Shown piece by piece: positions 46,137-55,965 of a stretch of 64,000 bases of DNA. A program made the position numbers and the translations under genes. Below the pieces are notes generated by a model, which was not told where the DNA came from, ran no database searches, and was given only the letters and a program-made list of their open reading frames with translations. Position 1 is the first letter of the stretch; every line of letters begins with the position of its first letter. The stretch lies in contig NZ_BAFV01000058.1 in the NCBI RefSeq assembly GCF_000308515.1, forward strand, positions 1-64,000, read 5' to 3'. This DNA comes from Nocardia carnea NBRC 14403. Its GTDB lineage: Bacteria > Actinomycetota > Actinomycetes > Mycobacteriales > Mycobacteriaceae.

Positions 46137-47584
46137 TCAGCACACCACTCTCGCGATATCGTCCCGACGGCCGCCGGGCGGCCGGTCCCGCCCCCCGGCG
46201 GTTCGCCGCCCCGGATTTCCGGCGGCTCGCCGCCCTGGCCACCCCGATCGCCCTGACCCAGCTCGCTCAGGTCGCGGTATCCACCACCAATATCGCCCTG
46301 ATGGGCAGTCTCGGTGTGCAGGCCGTGGCGGCCGGTGGGCTGGCGCTGGTGCTGTTCAACCAGATCCGCACCATGTGCGTCGGGTTGATCACCGGCAGCG
46401 GTAACCAGATCGCCGCGGCCGTGGGTGCCGCCGGGAAACGGGGCACCGATCCCGACCCGGAGATCCGCGATGTGGTGCGGTCGAGTTTCCTGATCGCGAC
46501 CGCCGCCGGATTACTCGGCGGCGCGATCCTCATCGGGCTGGGCTGGTCGCTGCAATGGCTCGGCCAGGACGCCGGTGTGCTCGCGCAGGCCCGGCCGCTG
46601 ATGGTCGCCTTGGCTCCCGGCCTGCTGCCGTGCCTGTGGTTCCAGGTGCTGCGCCAGTACACGGTCGGTATGCAGCGCCCACAGGCCCTGTTGTTGGTGA
46701 CCCTCGGTTCCATCGCGGTCAACCTGGTGCTGGCACTGAGTTTGATCCACGGCTGGGCCGGGCTGCCCGCCCTGGGCCTGACCGGTGTGGGTGTCGCGAG
46801 CTCGCTGGTTTTCCTGCTCATGTTCGTGGCCTTCTGGGCCATGGTGCGCCGCGACCCTCAACTGGGTCGTACCCTGCCGCTGCGCCCGTGGCCGGTGCGC
46901 CCGGCAACCGTTCGCGCCGAACTGCGGCTCGGTACGCCCATCGCGCTGACCTATGGCTCCGAAGCCGGGATGTTCTCGGTACTCGCCCTGGTCATGGGTT
47001 CCCTGGGCCCGGCCGCGCTGGCCGCGCACAATGTCGTCTACCAGGTGATCTATATCGTCTTCCAGGTCGCCATCGGTATTTCGCACGGCGCTTCGATCCT
47101 GGTCAGCCACAGTGTGGCGCGCGAGGAAACCGCGCACGCCCGCGGCCTGGCCTGGCTGGCGCTGCGGTGCGCCGGGGTGGTCGCGCTGGTCACCGGCCTG
47201 GCCTATGTCTTCGTCCCGCAACTGGTGTTGCGCCCGTTCCTCGACCTGGACGATTCGGCGACCCTCGAGGTGGCCCGGTCGCTGCTGCTGATCGGTATCG
47301 TCCTGCAGTTCTTCGACGCGGCCCAGAACATCGGCACCGGACTGTTGCGCGGGCTACAGGCGACGAACGCGGGCTTCCGGTTATCGGTGGTCGGCTACTG
47401 GTTCGTCGGCCTGCCCACGGCGGTTGTGCTGGCCTTCCCCGCCGGACTGGGCGCTGCGGGAGTGTGGTGGGGACTGACCGCGGGCCTGGCCGCCACCGCC
47501 GCCCTGATGCTGCGCAAATACTTCGCCCTGCTCGACGAGCACGATGCCCTGGTGGCTCCGCGCCACCGGGAAACCGTGAGTTAG
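46133..47584 (+). CDS. MATE-family exporter
   Basis: A 483-residue multidrug and toxic compound extrusion transporter with about 12 membrane helices in two similar halves (QLAQVAVSTTNIALMGSLG in helix 1-2, and GSEAGMFSVLALVMGSLGP at the matching place in the second half). MATE proteins export small cationic or amphipathic compounds against H+ or Na+ gradients, and some actinobacterial ones export siderophores. GTG 46133 overlaps the SbnA-like stop (GTGA), so it belongs to the operon and probably exports its product. A cytoplasmic Arg/Pro-rich lead of about 25 residues precedes helix 1. Confidence 0.88.
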   Translation: MISTPLSRYRPDGRRAAGPAPRRFAAPDFRRLAALATPIALTQLAQVAVSTTNIALMGSLGVQAVAAGGLALVLFNQIRTMCVGLITGSGNQIAAAVGAAGKRGTDPDPEIRDVVRSSFLIATAAGLLGGAILIGLGWSLQWLGQDAGVLAQARPLMVALAPGLLPCLWFQVLRQYTVGMQRPQALLLVTLGSIAVNLVLALSLIHGWAGLPALGLTGVGVASSLVFLLMFVAFWAMVRRDPQLGRTLPLRPWPVRPATVRAELRLGTPIALTYGSEAGMFSVLALVMGSLGPAALAAHNVVYQVIYIVFQVAIGISHGASILVSHSVAREETAHARGLAWLALRCAGVVALVTGLAYVFVPQLVLRPFLDLDDSATLEVARSLLLIGIVLQFFDAAQNIGTGLLRGLQATNAGFRLSVVGYWFVGLPTAVVLAFPAGLGAAGVWWGLTAGLAATAALMLRKYFALLDEHDALVAPRHRETVS

Positions 47585-47599
47585 GATTGCCTTTCCAAA
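47581..47599 (+). promoter_or_regulatory. Iron-box-like site 3, in front of the flavodoxin gene
   Basis: The 19-mer beginning TTAGGATTGCCTTTCC matches 13 of 19 iron-box consensus positions and has the right half GCCTTTCC, the same GCCTTNCC pattern as the two sites before the operon. It overlaps the stop codon of the exporter gene and lies 22 nt before the flavodoxin start. Confidence 0.6.
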
Positions 47600-47621
47600 G
47601 TTCACGGGAAGGAGTGGTGAA

Positions 47622-48080
47622 GTGCGTATTGTCGTCCTGTTCGGTTCGGAAATGGGCACAGCGGAAAAGGTGGCCGAGGCGATGGCCGGGGAACTGACCG
47701 GATACGAGACCGCGGTTTTCGATATGTCCGAATTCGACCTAGCCGATCTCGATCCGCGGGCCTTCCACCTCATCGTGTGCTCCACCTACGGCGAAGGCGA
47801 CCTGCCGACCGGCGCCGAACCGTTCTTCGACGCCCTCGACGCACAACAACCGGACCTCACCGGCCTCCGATTCGCCGTCTTCGGCCTCGGCGATTCGGTC
47901 TACGACAACACGTTCAACCGGGGCGGGGAGATCGCCGCCGGAAAACTCACCGCACTCGGCGGCATCCAGATCGGCGACCACGCGCGCCACGACGCCTCCA
48001 CCGAGATCACACCGATCGCAATGGGTCGCGAATGGGTGCGCACACTACCGCTGGATTCCGCTGTCCCTACCGGCGTGTGA
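47622..48080 (+). CDS. Flavodoxin-domain protein
   Basis: A 152-residue FMN-binding flavodoxin fold. The phosphate loop is LFGSEMGTAEKVAEA (about 6-20), and the isoalloxazine loops are CSTYGEGDLPTGAE (about 50-63) and FGLGDSVYDNTFNRGG (about 86-101). It resembles MioC and the flavodoxin domains of reductases. Flavodoxins replace ferredoxin under iron shortage, which fits the iron-box-like site just upstream. It might supply electrons to an oxygenase or reduce ferric complexes (inference). GTG 47622 has GGAAGGAG nearby. Confidence 0.88.
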   Translation: MRIVVLFGSEMGTAEKVAEAMAGELTGYETAVFDMSEFDLADLDPRAFHLIVCSTYGEGDLPTGAEPFFDALDAQQPDLTGLRFAVFGLGDSVYDNTFNRGGEIAAGKLTALGGIQIGDHARHDASTEITPIAMGREWVRTLPLDSAVPTGV

Positions 48081-48150
48081 CCGCCGTGAATCCGGGCATA
48101 TCGGCAGATCGACCCGGCACGACGCGTGGCGGTACGGCAGAGTAACCGTT

Positions 48151-49041
48151 GTGGCCGACAGCCTGGACGAGGTGTGGCGGACCGTGCGCGGGATGCTCGA
48201 CGGAGCAGCCACGGATCTCGCCCAGGGCGTTTCCGGCTATCACGTGCGAGCCCGCGACGGGGTCGCCGCGATGGCCGACAGGGCCGGCGGCGCCGACACC
48301 GACGCGGCAGGATTACTGCAGCCGACCACAACAACACGCGACCCGTCCAGCGGAAATACCACTACCGCACGGTCTTCCGTCTACGTTCCGGGCCGGGACC
48401 TGACCGACGAAGTGGACTACAGCGCGTTGCGACGGTCCGGGGACGACTCACTCTCGGGGATCTCCCCAACTTTCGAAAGAATCCGGCGACTACAAGGATT
48501 CGACGGTCCTGTGTCCGTTGTCTCGCCACAAGAGCTCGAGGCGGCGATCACGGCGGGCGGCCCGAGACTTTTCCGCGGATTCGAGAAGGACCAGTACCGC
48601 GATGCCTTCCTCGCCGGGCCGGTGCGCCCCGGCAGCGGGACCACCGGATTCGGTACGTACGCCACGCCGCTGGAAGCTGTCGCACTCCACTACACCGACC
48701 CGACCGGCAGACAAGGACGCGCGACCAACAGCGCCCGGGTACTGCGGATGGCACTGCACCCCCAGGCCAAGACGATCACCCTCAGCGCACTCGAGTCCGA
48801 TCGCCACCGCGCTTCGACGGAAGTATCCCGGCAACTGCGGATCGAACGCGAAAACCCGAACCGGACAGACGAGGACACGGCTCGCTACAACGCATTGCTG
48901 GACAAAGAGCTGGTACTGGCCGATATAGGACAGTACGGCGCTTTGCGCGGCTGGGATGCCATCGACGCAGCCGGTACTTTCCGGAACAAGGAGTGGAACG
49001 TCCTGAACCCGACAGCCCTGTTGGTACAGCGCCCGGCGTAG
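48151..49041 (+). CDS. Candidate ADP-ribosyltransferase-fold protein
   Basis: A 296-residue protein. The C-terminal 160 residues carry the order of motifs seen in ADP-ribosyltransferase exoenzymes: a first strand with Arg (PRLFRGFEKDQ, R142), a Ser/Thr-aromatic block (GFGTYATPLEAVALHY, about 167-181), and a late RGWDAI strand-turn followed by Glu in NKEWNVLNPTALLVQ (E281). Residues 1-110 are a separate helical and disordered part without a name. There is no signal peptide. A toxin or effector role, possibly with type VII export, is inference. GTG 48151 chosen; ribosome site weak. No immunity gene is recognised beside it. Confidence 0.5.
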   Translation: MADSLDEVWRTVRGMLDGAATDLAQGVSGYHVRARDGVAAMADRAGGADTDAAGLLQPTTTTRDPSSGNTTTARSSVYVPGRDLTDEVDYSALRRSGDDSLSGISPTFERIRRLQGFDGPVSVVSPQELEAAITAGGPRLFRGFEKDQYRDAFLAGPVRPGSGTTGFGTYATPLEAVALHYTDPTGRQGRATNSARVLRMALHPQAKTITLSALESDRHRASTEVSRQLRIERENPNRTDEDTARYNALLDKELVLADIGQYGALRGWDAIDAAGTFRNKEWNVLNPTALLVQRPA

Positions 49042-49162
49042 CGGATGCGGTGCTGTCGCAGACCGGGTCGGAACTTCCCCCGCACGTGTCCGTGCTGCCC
49101 TCTAGACTGGGGCGTGGTACGGCACACCCCCGCCGAACCACGTCGATCCAGGAGGGGACGAT

Positions 49163-49645
49163 ATGGCAGCCGGAGTCAGTCCAGCCGAACAGTCGGCAAC
49201 CGACCATCCCGAACTGGAAGCGCTGCCGGAATGGCCGCGGGAAACGATCGCCGTCCTGGTCACCACCGACCCGGCGCCGCATGCGATCCCGGTGTCCTGG
49301 CCGGTCCGCGCCGGTGACCGGCGAATCCTGCTGAGTCTCAAGTTCGATCGCGGTTCGCTGGCCCGGCTGCGCGAGCGCCCACAGGTGGCGCTGCTGATCC
49401 TCGGCGGGAACAACGTGGCACTGTGCGCCCGCGGTTCGGCCAAGGTCATCGCCGAGGAGATGCCCGGCGCGGACGACTATGTGGCGGTCCGCCTCGATGT
49501 GGACGTCATCGACGATCACCGGCAGTCGGCTTTCGCGGTCGCGCAGGGTATTCAGCGCACCGTGCTGGACGACAGCGAACTACACGCCCTGGAACACCGG
49601 GTGGCGACGCTGAAATCGTGGGCGGAGAACGAACAACAGGTCTAG
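49163..49645 (+). CDS. PNPOx-fold flavin/F420-type protein
   Basis: A 160-residue split-barrel protein of the pyridoxamine 5'-phosphate oxidase-like superfamily (VLVTTDPAPHAIPVSWPVRA opening strands, shown here in part: TTDPAPHAIPVSW; then LARLRERPQVALLIL). These proteins bind FMN, F420 or haem; the cofactor cannot be decided by eye. ATG 49163 has AGGAGGGGA upstream. It lies 78 nt before terD on the same strand and may be cotranscribed with it. Confidence 0.75.
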   Translation: MAAGVSPAEQSATDHPELEALPEWPRETIAVLVTTDPAPHAIPVSWPVRAGDRRILLSLKFDRGSLARLRERPQVALLILGGNNVALCARGSAKVIAEEMPGADDYVAVRLDVDVIDDHRQSAFAVAQGIQRTVLDDSELHALEHRVATLKSWAENEQQV

Positions 49646-49723
49646 GGCCGGCCGCAGGGTTCACCGATCCGGCGGCCCCGGACAGTCGATATCCGGCGCC
49701 GAGGCGTCGCGGGGAAGGAGATC

Positions 49724-50299
49724 ATGAGCGTCACTCTGGCCAAAGGCGGCAATGTCTCGCTGTCCAAACAGGCCCCCAATCTGACCAAAATCGCTGTCGG
49801 ACTCGGTTGGGACGTGCGCACCACCATGGGCGCCGATTACGACCTCGATGCCAGCGCCCTGGCCACCGGCCAGAATATGAAGGTCCTCTCGGACCAGCAT
49901 TTCGTCTTCTACAACAACCTCCGCTCCCCGGAGGGCACCATCGAACACACCGGCGACAACCTCACCGGTGAGGGCGAGGGCGACGACGAGGTGATCAATG
50001 TCGACCTGGCCAATACGCCGGAGACGATCACCAATATCTTCTTCCCGGTCTCCATCCACGAGGCCGACCAGCGCGGGCAATCCTTCGGCCAGATCCGCAA
50101 CGCCTATATCCGCGTCGTCGACCTGAACACCGGTTCGGAACTGGCCCGCTACGACCTGTCCGAGGATGCCTCCTCCGAAACCGCCATGGTGTTCGGTGAG
50201 CTGTACCGCCGCGCGGGTGAGTGGAAGTTCCGGGCAATCGGCCAGGGGTACGCATCGGGTCTCGCGGGGATCGCCCGCGATTACGGTGTGAACATCTGA
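49724..50299 (+). CDS. TerD-family stress protein
   Basis: A 191-residue TerD-domain protein (VTLAKGGNVSLSKQAPNLTK, GLGWDVRT, DYDLDASAL, FYNNLRSPEGTIEHTGDN). TerD domains bind calcium through acidic loops (GEGEGDDEVINVDL) and occur in tellurite-resistance and membrane-linked stress systems, often in several copies in actinobacteria. No tellurite operon partners are adjacent, so it is probably a lone paralogue. ATG 49724 has AAGGAG upstream; a hairpin terminator follows at 50388. Confidence 0.93.
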   Translation: MSVTLAKGGNVSLSKQAPNLTKIAVGLGWDVRTTMGADYDLDASALATGQNMKVLSDQHFVFYNNLRSPEGTIEHTGDNLTGEGEGDDEVINVDLANTPETITNIFFPVSIHEADQRGQSFGQIRNAYIRVVDLNTGSELARYDLSEDASSETAMVFGELYRRAGEWKFRAIGQGYASGLAGIARDYGVNI

Positions 50300-50387
50300 G
50301 ACCTTCGGGTTGATACGCTGACCGGGCCTCGACGTCCTACGTGCGGCCGACAACCGGCGCAGCCACCGCCCGGGTCCAGCTGAGGGG

Positions 50388-50415
50388 CCCCCGAGTTCTC
50401 GGGTGAACTCGGGGG
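50388..50415 (+). terminator. Terminator after terD
   Basis: Perfect 11-bp stem (CCCCCGAGTTC with its complement) and a 6-nt loop, 89 nt after the terD stop and before the convergent small membrane-protein gene. Confidence 0.7.
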
Positions 50416-50530
50416 ACACTCGATCAGCCGGCGAAACGAAACCGTTCACGGTTTCGCACGATGCGCGCCCGCAGGGTTCCCGACCCGCTCACCGGAGGCC
50501 GGCAACAATCTCGGCGCCGAAGTCCGAGCT

Positions 50531-50887
50531 TCAGCGGAATGGCCGCTCCAGCATGTAGGTTCGCAGCTTGTTCTTGATCACGACCCACGTCAGCAGCAGC
50601 GGAACCGCCACTGCGGCAGTAAAAACCACCGTACTTGCCAGGTATATGGCGAGTGAGGGTGAGTCACCGCGATAGTCCGGATCAGCACCAACCCAGGTTC
50701 GGAAATCCGATTTCCAGCTGAGGTAACCGATCACCGACGCCGCGATCAACCAAGCGAAATAGGTGAACAAGTGAGCGGCGAAAAATGCGATCCGCTGATT
50801 CGGCGTCAGCACCTCCCGATCGCTACGCCCTTGCAATGGCGGTGCCGGTCGGTATCCCGGTTGTGCCTGCGGCAACTCTGGATTCAT
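50531..50887 (-). CDS. Small two-helix membrane protein
   Basis: A 118-residue protein with a Pro/Gln-rich N-terminus and two membrane helices (about 35-57, FFAAHLFTYFAWLIAASVI, and about 83-105, ASTVVFTAAVAVPLLLTWVV). The family is not recognised. ATG 50887 has a strong GGGGGG site 5 nt before; the longer frame to 50917 does not. The gene is isolated, with about 230 nt on one side and 275 nt on the other without a recognisable gene. Confidence 0.65.
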   Translation of the reverse strand: MNPELPQAQPGYRPAPPLQGRSDREVLTPNQRIAFFAAHLFTYFAWLIAASVIGYLSWKSDFRTWVGADPDYRGDSPSLAIYLASTVVFTAAVAVPLLLTWVVIKNKLRTYMLERPFR

Positions 50888-51162
50888 ACATTCCCCCCAG
50901 TTCGAGTCCGACATCACGATAAAGCACCCTGTCGGAGCGCCCTAATCCGATGCTGTTCTGTACCTCGTACGTATCCGCCGAGCGCAACTCCAGTCGACTG
51001 GTCGAATCGGTACCGTCTGGTTCGTGTGGCGACCCGCTGCACCTAGCTCAGCTCGGGTTCGCCGGTCCCAGAGGGTTCGGCGTCGAGGCGAGTTCGCCCG
51101 GGACCGATGCAGCACGCGGTGTCGTCGTAGCGAGCCCGAACAACCCGGCAACGCTGACGGCA

Positions 51163-52044
51163 TCAATTATCGGCAGGCCAAAACCGGTGCCAGTCGTCGT
51201 TGTTCAGGAATGAGCGAGCGCCGCGAACCGCTTCGGCGGAGTCTTCGGCGCGGCGGATGGTTGCGGCGAATTCCAAGGTGGCTTTTCGTAACTGCTCTTC
51301 CGCGCTCTCCGCACCCCCGAGCCGGATGACGCGCAGCTCGTCCGGGATCAGATCGTCCGGTAGCCCGGCCTGGGCGCTGCGGGAACGGACCTTCTCCGCC
51401 AAGGCCAGCGCGGGTTGCGCCATCGCGATACCGTCCAGGCAGGAGCGGCGTGCCTTCTCCGCGGATTTACGCTCCTCCCAGGCCTTTTCCTGGGCGGCCA
51501 CCTTTTCGGTCACCGAGGCGTGCGGGTCGAAACCGGCCGCTGCGGGGTCGGCGAGGTGGGGGCTGCGGTTCACCAATTTGGCGACCAGCGCGGCGGCGAC
51601 ATCGTCGATGGTGAATTCGCCGGCCGCTTCGGCGATCCGGGAGTGGAACAGCACCTGTAGCAGCAGATCACCGAGTTCTTCGCGGATGGTGCCGGGATCG
51701 TCTTCCTGTATGGCGTCGAGAAGTTCGTAGGTCTCCTCCAGAAGGTACGGGCGCAACGAATCGTGGGTCTGGGTGACCTCCCATCCGCCGAACCGCCAGA
51801 GCCGGTCCATCACCTCGACTGCCTCGGACAACCCCGCCGCCACGCTCGCCGTTTCCGCTTCGAGAACGCTCGGCAGGGGCCGCACCGAGCCGGCCTCGGA
51901 GGGTGAGACAGCGGACTGTTGACCTGGTGCGGCCGGCTGTCCCTGATCCGGCTCCGCATGTTCGGACTCGCCCGTCCCGTGGCGCCTCGAAGCGGCGGCA
52001 GGCTGCCCGATCGCGGATTCCGGAGTGGGCCGATCGGAAGTCAT
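51163..52044 (-). CDS. mazG: Nucleoside triphosphate pyrophosphohydrolase MazG
   Basis: Hydrolyses (d)NTPs to monophosphates, cleaning the nucleotide pool (293 aa). After a disordered N-terminal 80 residues, the MazG helical core has [20 protein letters not shown], then the metal-binding [10 protein letters not shown] and [17 protein letters not shown] segments. The C-terminal third is a degenerate second repeat. ATG 52044 overlaps the mfd stop (ATGA), so the two are cotranslated, the order known from M. tuberculosis (Rv1020-Rv1021). Confidence 0.93.
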   Translation of the reverse strand: MTSDRPTPESAIGQPAAASRRHGTGESEHAEPDQGQPAAPGQQSAVSPSEAGSVRPLPSVLEAETASVAAGLSEAVEVMDRLWRFGGWEVTQTHDSLRPYLLEETYELLDAIQEDDPGTIREELGDLLLQVLFHSRIAEAAGEFTIDDVAAALVAKLVNRSPHLADPAAAGFDPHASVTEKVAAQEKAWEERKSAEKARRSCLDGIAMAQPALALAEKVRSRSAQAGLPDDLIPDELRVIRLGGAESAEEQLRKATLEFAATIRRAEDSAEAVRGARSFLNNDDWHRFWPADN

Positions 52045-55000
52045 CGTGCCGGTGACACCTCGGTGGCGACGGTGAGATCCACTGCGCCGGCGGCCTTACC
52101 GTCCAGGGCGAGCAGCAGGTCCGCGAGATGCTGCAGCAGGGCCACATCGCGGAGCCGGTCGGCGCCGACGCTGTCCTCGACGCGTGGCAGCGGCAGCTGC
52201 ACCACCCCGCTGGCGGCGCGGTAGGAGGCGCTGGGGTAGATCCGCTTGAGCCGCATCTGTTTCGAATCGGGCAGCGAGAGCGGGGAGAGCTTGACCGTCG
52301 TACCGGTGACCGCGATTTCGGCGACCTCGTATTCGCGGGCGAGCAGCCGCAGTTTGGCCACCGAGACCAGGCGGCCGACTTCCACCGGCAGCGGGCCGTA
52401 GCGGTCGACGAGTTCCTCGACCACCGCGGCCAGTGCCGGATCGTCGTGGGCGGCGGCCAGTTTCCGGTACGCCTCCAGGCGCAGGCGGTCGCTGGCGATG
52501 TAGTCGGGCGGGATATGCGCGTCCACCGGCAGGTCGATACGGACCTCTTTGGTTTCCTCGGTGGTGATCGGTTTCCCGTCGGCGGCCGCCCGGTAGGCCT
52601 CCACAGCTTCCCCCACCAGCCGCACGTACAGGTCGAAACCGACACCGGCCACATGCCCGGATTGTTCGGCGCCGAGTACGTTACCGGCGCCGCGGATCTC
52701 GAGATCCTTCATGGCGACCGCCATACCGGCGCCGAGGTCGGAATTCTGCGCGATGGTGGCGAGGCGGTCGTAGGCGGTTTCGGTGAGCGGTTTCTCCGCC
52801 GGATACAGGAAGTAGGCGTATCCGCGTTCCCGGCTACGCCCCACCCGGCCGCGCAACTGGTGCAGCTGTGAAAGGCCGAGGGTGTCGGCGCGTTCCACGA
52901 GCAGTGTATTGGCGTTGGAGATGTCGAGGCCGGTTTCGATGATCGTGGTGCACACCAGCACGTCGTATTCGCGCTGCCAGAACCCTTGGACGGTGCGTTC
53001 CAGCGTGTCCTCGTTCATCTGCCCGTGCGCCACCACCACGCGGGCCTCCGGGACCAGTTCCCGGATCCGGCGGGCAGCCTTCTCGATCGACGACACCCGG
53101 TTGTGCACATAGAACACCTGGCCGTCGCGCAGCAATTCGCGCCGGATGGCGGCGGTGACCTGTTTGTCGTTGTAGCCGCCGACATAGGTGAGCACCGGAT
53201 GCCGTTCCTCGGGCGGGGTGAGGATGGTCGACATCTCCCGGATACCGGCCAGGCTCATCTCCAGCGTGCGCGGGATCGGGGTGGCCGACATGGTGAGTAC
53301 GTCCACATGGGTGCGCAGGGCCTTGATGTGCTCCTTGTGTTCCACACCGAAGCGCTGTTCCTCGTCCACGATCACCAGGCCGAGGTTCTTCCAGCGCACC
53401 CCGGTCTGCAGCAGCCGGTGGGTGCCGACGACGATATCGACCTCGCCCTCGGCCATCCCGGTGAGCACTTCGCGGGATTCCGCGGGGTCGGTGAACCGGG
53501 ACAGGCCCTTCACGGTGACCGGGAATCCGGCGAGCCGCTCGGTGAAGGTCTGCAGATGCTGCTGAGCGAGCAGGGTGGTCGGCACCAGGACGACTACCTG
53601 TTTACCGTCCTGCACCGCCTTGAACGCCGCGCGCACCGCGATCTCGGTTTTGCCGTACCCGACGTCGCCGCAGACCACCCGGTCCATCGGCACCGCTTTC
53701 TCCATATCCGCTTTCACATCGGAGATGGCGGTGAGCTGGTCCACCGTTTCGGTGAAGACGAACGCGTCCTCCATCTCGCGCTGCCACGGCGTATCCGGGC
53801 CGAAGGCGTGGCCGGGCGCGGCCTGGCGGGCGGCATACAGCTGCACCAGTTCGCCCGCGATCTCGCGGACGGCCTTACGGGCCTTGCGTTTGGTGTTCGC
53901 CCAGTCCGCGCCGCCCAGTTTCGACAGGCTGGGCATCTCCCCGCCGACATACCGGGACAGCTGGTCCAGCGATTCCATCGGCACGAACAGCCGGTCGCCC
54001 GGCTGCCCGCGTTTACTCGGTGCGTACTCGATCACCAGGTATTCGCGCCGGGCGCCGCCGACGGTACGTTCGATCATTTCCACGAACCGGCCGATACCGT
54101 GCTGGTCGTGCACGACCATGTCACCGGCGTTCAACGCCAGCGGGTCCACCTGGTTGCGGCGTTTGGCGGGTAGCCGCTTCCCGTCGCCCGGCGCGGTCAC
54201 CCGGTTACCGGTGAGATCGGATTCCGCGACCACCACCAGACCGGCATCGCCGAAGATCACGCCGTCGTGCAGTGAACCGCACAGCACACCCACCACACCG
54301 GGCGCCGGTTCCGCACCGGCCTCCAGCTGCGCGGCCGGTACCTCCGCCTCACCGAGGCGTTCGAGTGTGCGCTGGGCCGTGCCGTGACCGGCCAGCACCA
54401 CCACCGCCCGCCCACCGGTCGTGACATGGGCGCGCAGCGACGCGAAGATCGTCGCCACCAATTCGTCGGAGCCGCGGGCAGTGGGCCCGCTCTGCACCGG
54501 CAGCTCTATCTCGGACGGATCACCGGTCGCCAGCGGGCTCAATGTCCACCAGGGCAGTCCCCGGCCTTCGGCGCTGTCCCGGATCTGGGTCAGCGGGCGA
54601 TACGCCGACGCCGCCAGATCCAGGCCGTGCGCGCCCATCGGGGCATCTGCCCCGAACGAGGCCGCTGTCCACGACGCCTCCAGGAACTCCTCACCGGTAC
54701 GCATCAGATCGGCGGCGCGGGTGCGAACCTTCTCCGGATCGCATACCAGCAGGTGAGTGCCGCCGGGCAACTGTTCGGTGAGCAGCCGCAGCTCGCCCGG
54801 TTGCAGTACCGGCAGCAATGCCTCCATCCCCTCGACGGGGATACCCTCACCCAGTTTGTCCAGCATCTCCACGAGCGCGGCATCCGCGGTATTCGCCGCC
54901 GCCACCGCCGCCGCCCGCTCCCGCACCTCGGCAGTGAGCAACAGCTCCCGGCACGGCGACGCCACCACGGTGGACAGTGAATCCTCACCGAGCGACCGCT

Positions 55001-55655
55001 GATCGGCCACCGAGAACGCCCGCAACTCGGTGATCTCGTCGCCCCAGAATTCCACGCGCACCGGATGGTCGGCGGTGGGCGGGAAAAGATCGAGGATGCC
55101 GCCGCGCACCGCGAACTCCCCGCGCTTACCGACCATATCCACCCGGGTGTAGGCGAATTCGACCAGCCGCGCGACCAATTCGTCGAAATCTGCCTCGGCG
55201 CCGATTCGCAGCACGATCGGCTCGATATCGCCCAAACCGGCCGCCATCGGCTGCATCAGCGAACGCACCGTGGTCACCACGACACGCAACGGCACCTGAT
55301 ACACCGGATCATCGGGATGGGCCAGCCGGCGCAACACCTCGAGCCGGCGCCCGACGGTATCGGCGCCCGGCGACAGCCGCTCGTGCGGCAGGGTCTCCCA
55401 GGACGGGAACTGCGCAACCGCGGGGCCCAGCATCTCGGTGAGCTCGAGGGTCAGATCATCGGCCTCGCGACCGGTCGCGGTGACCACGACAACCGGCCGG
55501 TCGGCGGCAACGGTGGCCGCGACGAAAGAGCGCGACGCGCTCGGCGCCACCAACTCGACCGACGACCGGCCGAGCATCCCGGAAACAGTCCGCAACGCGG
55601 TATCGGCGCCCGCTGCCGAGGCCAATCCCGCCAGTGGTGGACGAGGGGCAGACAT
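52041..55655 (-). CDS. mfd: Transcription-repair coupling factor Mfd
   Basis: A 1204-residue DNA translocase that removes stalled RNA polymerase and recruits UvrA to lesions. The N-terminal UvrB-like module spans about 1-350. The RNA polymerase-interaction domain is near 500-560 ([14 protein letters not shown]). The helicase motor spans about 620-960 with Walker [14 protein letters not shown] in [10 protein letters not shown], and the translocation motif region around [15 protein letters not shown]. The C-terminal TRCF domain follows. Length and order are complete. It is transcribed with mazG. Confidence 0.97.
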   Translation of the reverse strand: MSAPRPPLAGLASAAGADTALRTVSGMLGRSSVELVAPSASRSFVAATVAADRPVVVVTATGREADDLTLELTEMLGPAVAQFPSWETLPHERLSPGADTVGRRLEVLRRLAHPDDPVYQVPLRVVVTTVRSLMQPMAAGLGDIEPIVLRIGAEADFDELVARLVEFAYTRVDMVGKRGEFAVRGGILDLFPPTADHPVRVEFWGDEITELRAFSVADQRSLGEDSLSTVVASPCRELLLTAEVRERAAAVAAANTADAALVEMLDKLGEGIPVEGMEALLPVLQPGELRLLTEQLPGGTHLLVCDPEKVRTRAADLMRTGEEFLEASWTAASFGADAPMGAHGLDLAASAYRPLTQIRDSAEGRGLPWWTLSPLATGDPSEIELPVQSGPTARGSDELVATIFASLRAHVTTGGRAVVVLAGHGTAQRTLERLGEAEVPAAQLEAGAEPAPGVVGVLCGSLHDGVIFGDAGLVVVAESDLTGNRVTAPGDGKRLPAKRRNQVDPLALNAGDMVVHDQHGIGRFVEMIERTVGGARREYLVIEYAPSKRGQPGDRLFVPMESLDQLSRYVGGEMPSLSKLGGADWANTKRKARKAVREIAGELVQLYAARQAAPGHAFGPDTPWQREMEDAFVFTETVDQLTAISDVKADMEKAVPMDRVVCGDVGYGKTEIAVRAAFKAVQDGKQVVVLVPTTLLAQQHLQTFTERLAGFPVTVKGLSRFTDPAESREVLTGMAEGEVDIVVGTHRLLQTGVRWKNLGLVIVDEEQRFGVEHKEHIKALRTHVDVLTMSATPIPRTLEMSLAGIREMSTILTPPEERHPVLTYVGGYNDKQVTAAIRRELLRDGQVFYVHNRVSSIEKAARRIRELVPEARVVVAHGQMNEDTLERTVQGFWQREYDVLVCTTIIETGLDISNANTLLVERADTLGLSQLHQLRGRVGRSRERGYAYFLYPAEKPLTETAYDRLATIAQNSDLGAGMAVAMKDLEIRGAGNVLGAEQSGHVAGVGFDLYVRLVGEAVEAYRAAADGKPITTEETKEVRIDLPVDAHIPPDYIASDRLRLEAYRKLAAAHDDPALAAVVEELVDRYGPLPVEVGRLVSVAKLRLLAREYEVAEIAVTGTTVKLSPLSLPDSKQMRLKRIYPSASYRAASGVVQLPLPRVEDSVGADRLRDVALLQHLADLLLALDGKAAGAVDLTVATEVSPAR

Positions 55656-55965
55656 GGTTCTCTCCTGACCGCGAACGAAGGCGATTCTGTCTATATTGCG
55701 CCGCCTCCGGCGCCGCAGGTTCGGGGCCCCCCTCGGTCTCGTTCTTCACTCCGCCGCTCCTCCGCTTCGCTCCCCCGCTCTGTCGCTCCAGAACGAGACG
55801 GGCCCCGAACCATTGATGTGGGCCATACGGATGCCTGAAACGGGGGCCGAACCGGTCTTCTCCGGATCGGACCACGCTGAACCGGCCCAGCGGCGGCGTC
55901 GAGGTCAGCGAGGCGCGCAAAGGTTTTGCCCGTCGACCGAACCCCCACGCGCCGGCGCGCCGATA
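55656..55965. other. Intergenic region upstream of mfd
   Basis: 310 nt with no gene seen. Most of it is taken by the long inverted repeat at 55719-55810, listed separately. Confidence 0.55.
55719..55810. repeat. Long imperfect inverted repeat with a pyrimidine-rich loop
   Basis: The left part (55719-55745) holds GTTCGGGGCCC and GTCTCGTTCT around a 6-nt bulge; the right part (55790-55810) is their perfect complement, giving 21 paired bases. The 44-nt loop is built of CGCTCC and TCCGC-like words. This looks like a mobile or dispersed intergenic repeat, or a strong terminator for one flank. Confidence 0.55.

Noticed and set aside
41384-50299. A complete known siderophore (staphyloferrin B-type) cluster
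   Set aside because: The NIS synthetases and citrate synthase of that pathway are not present anywhere in the window.
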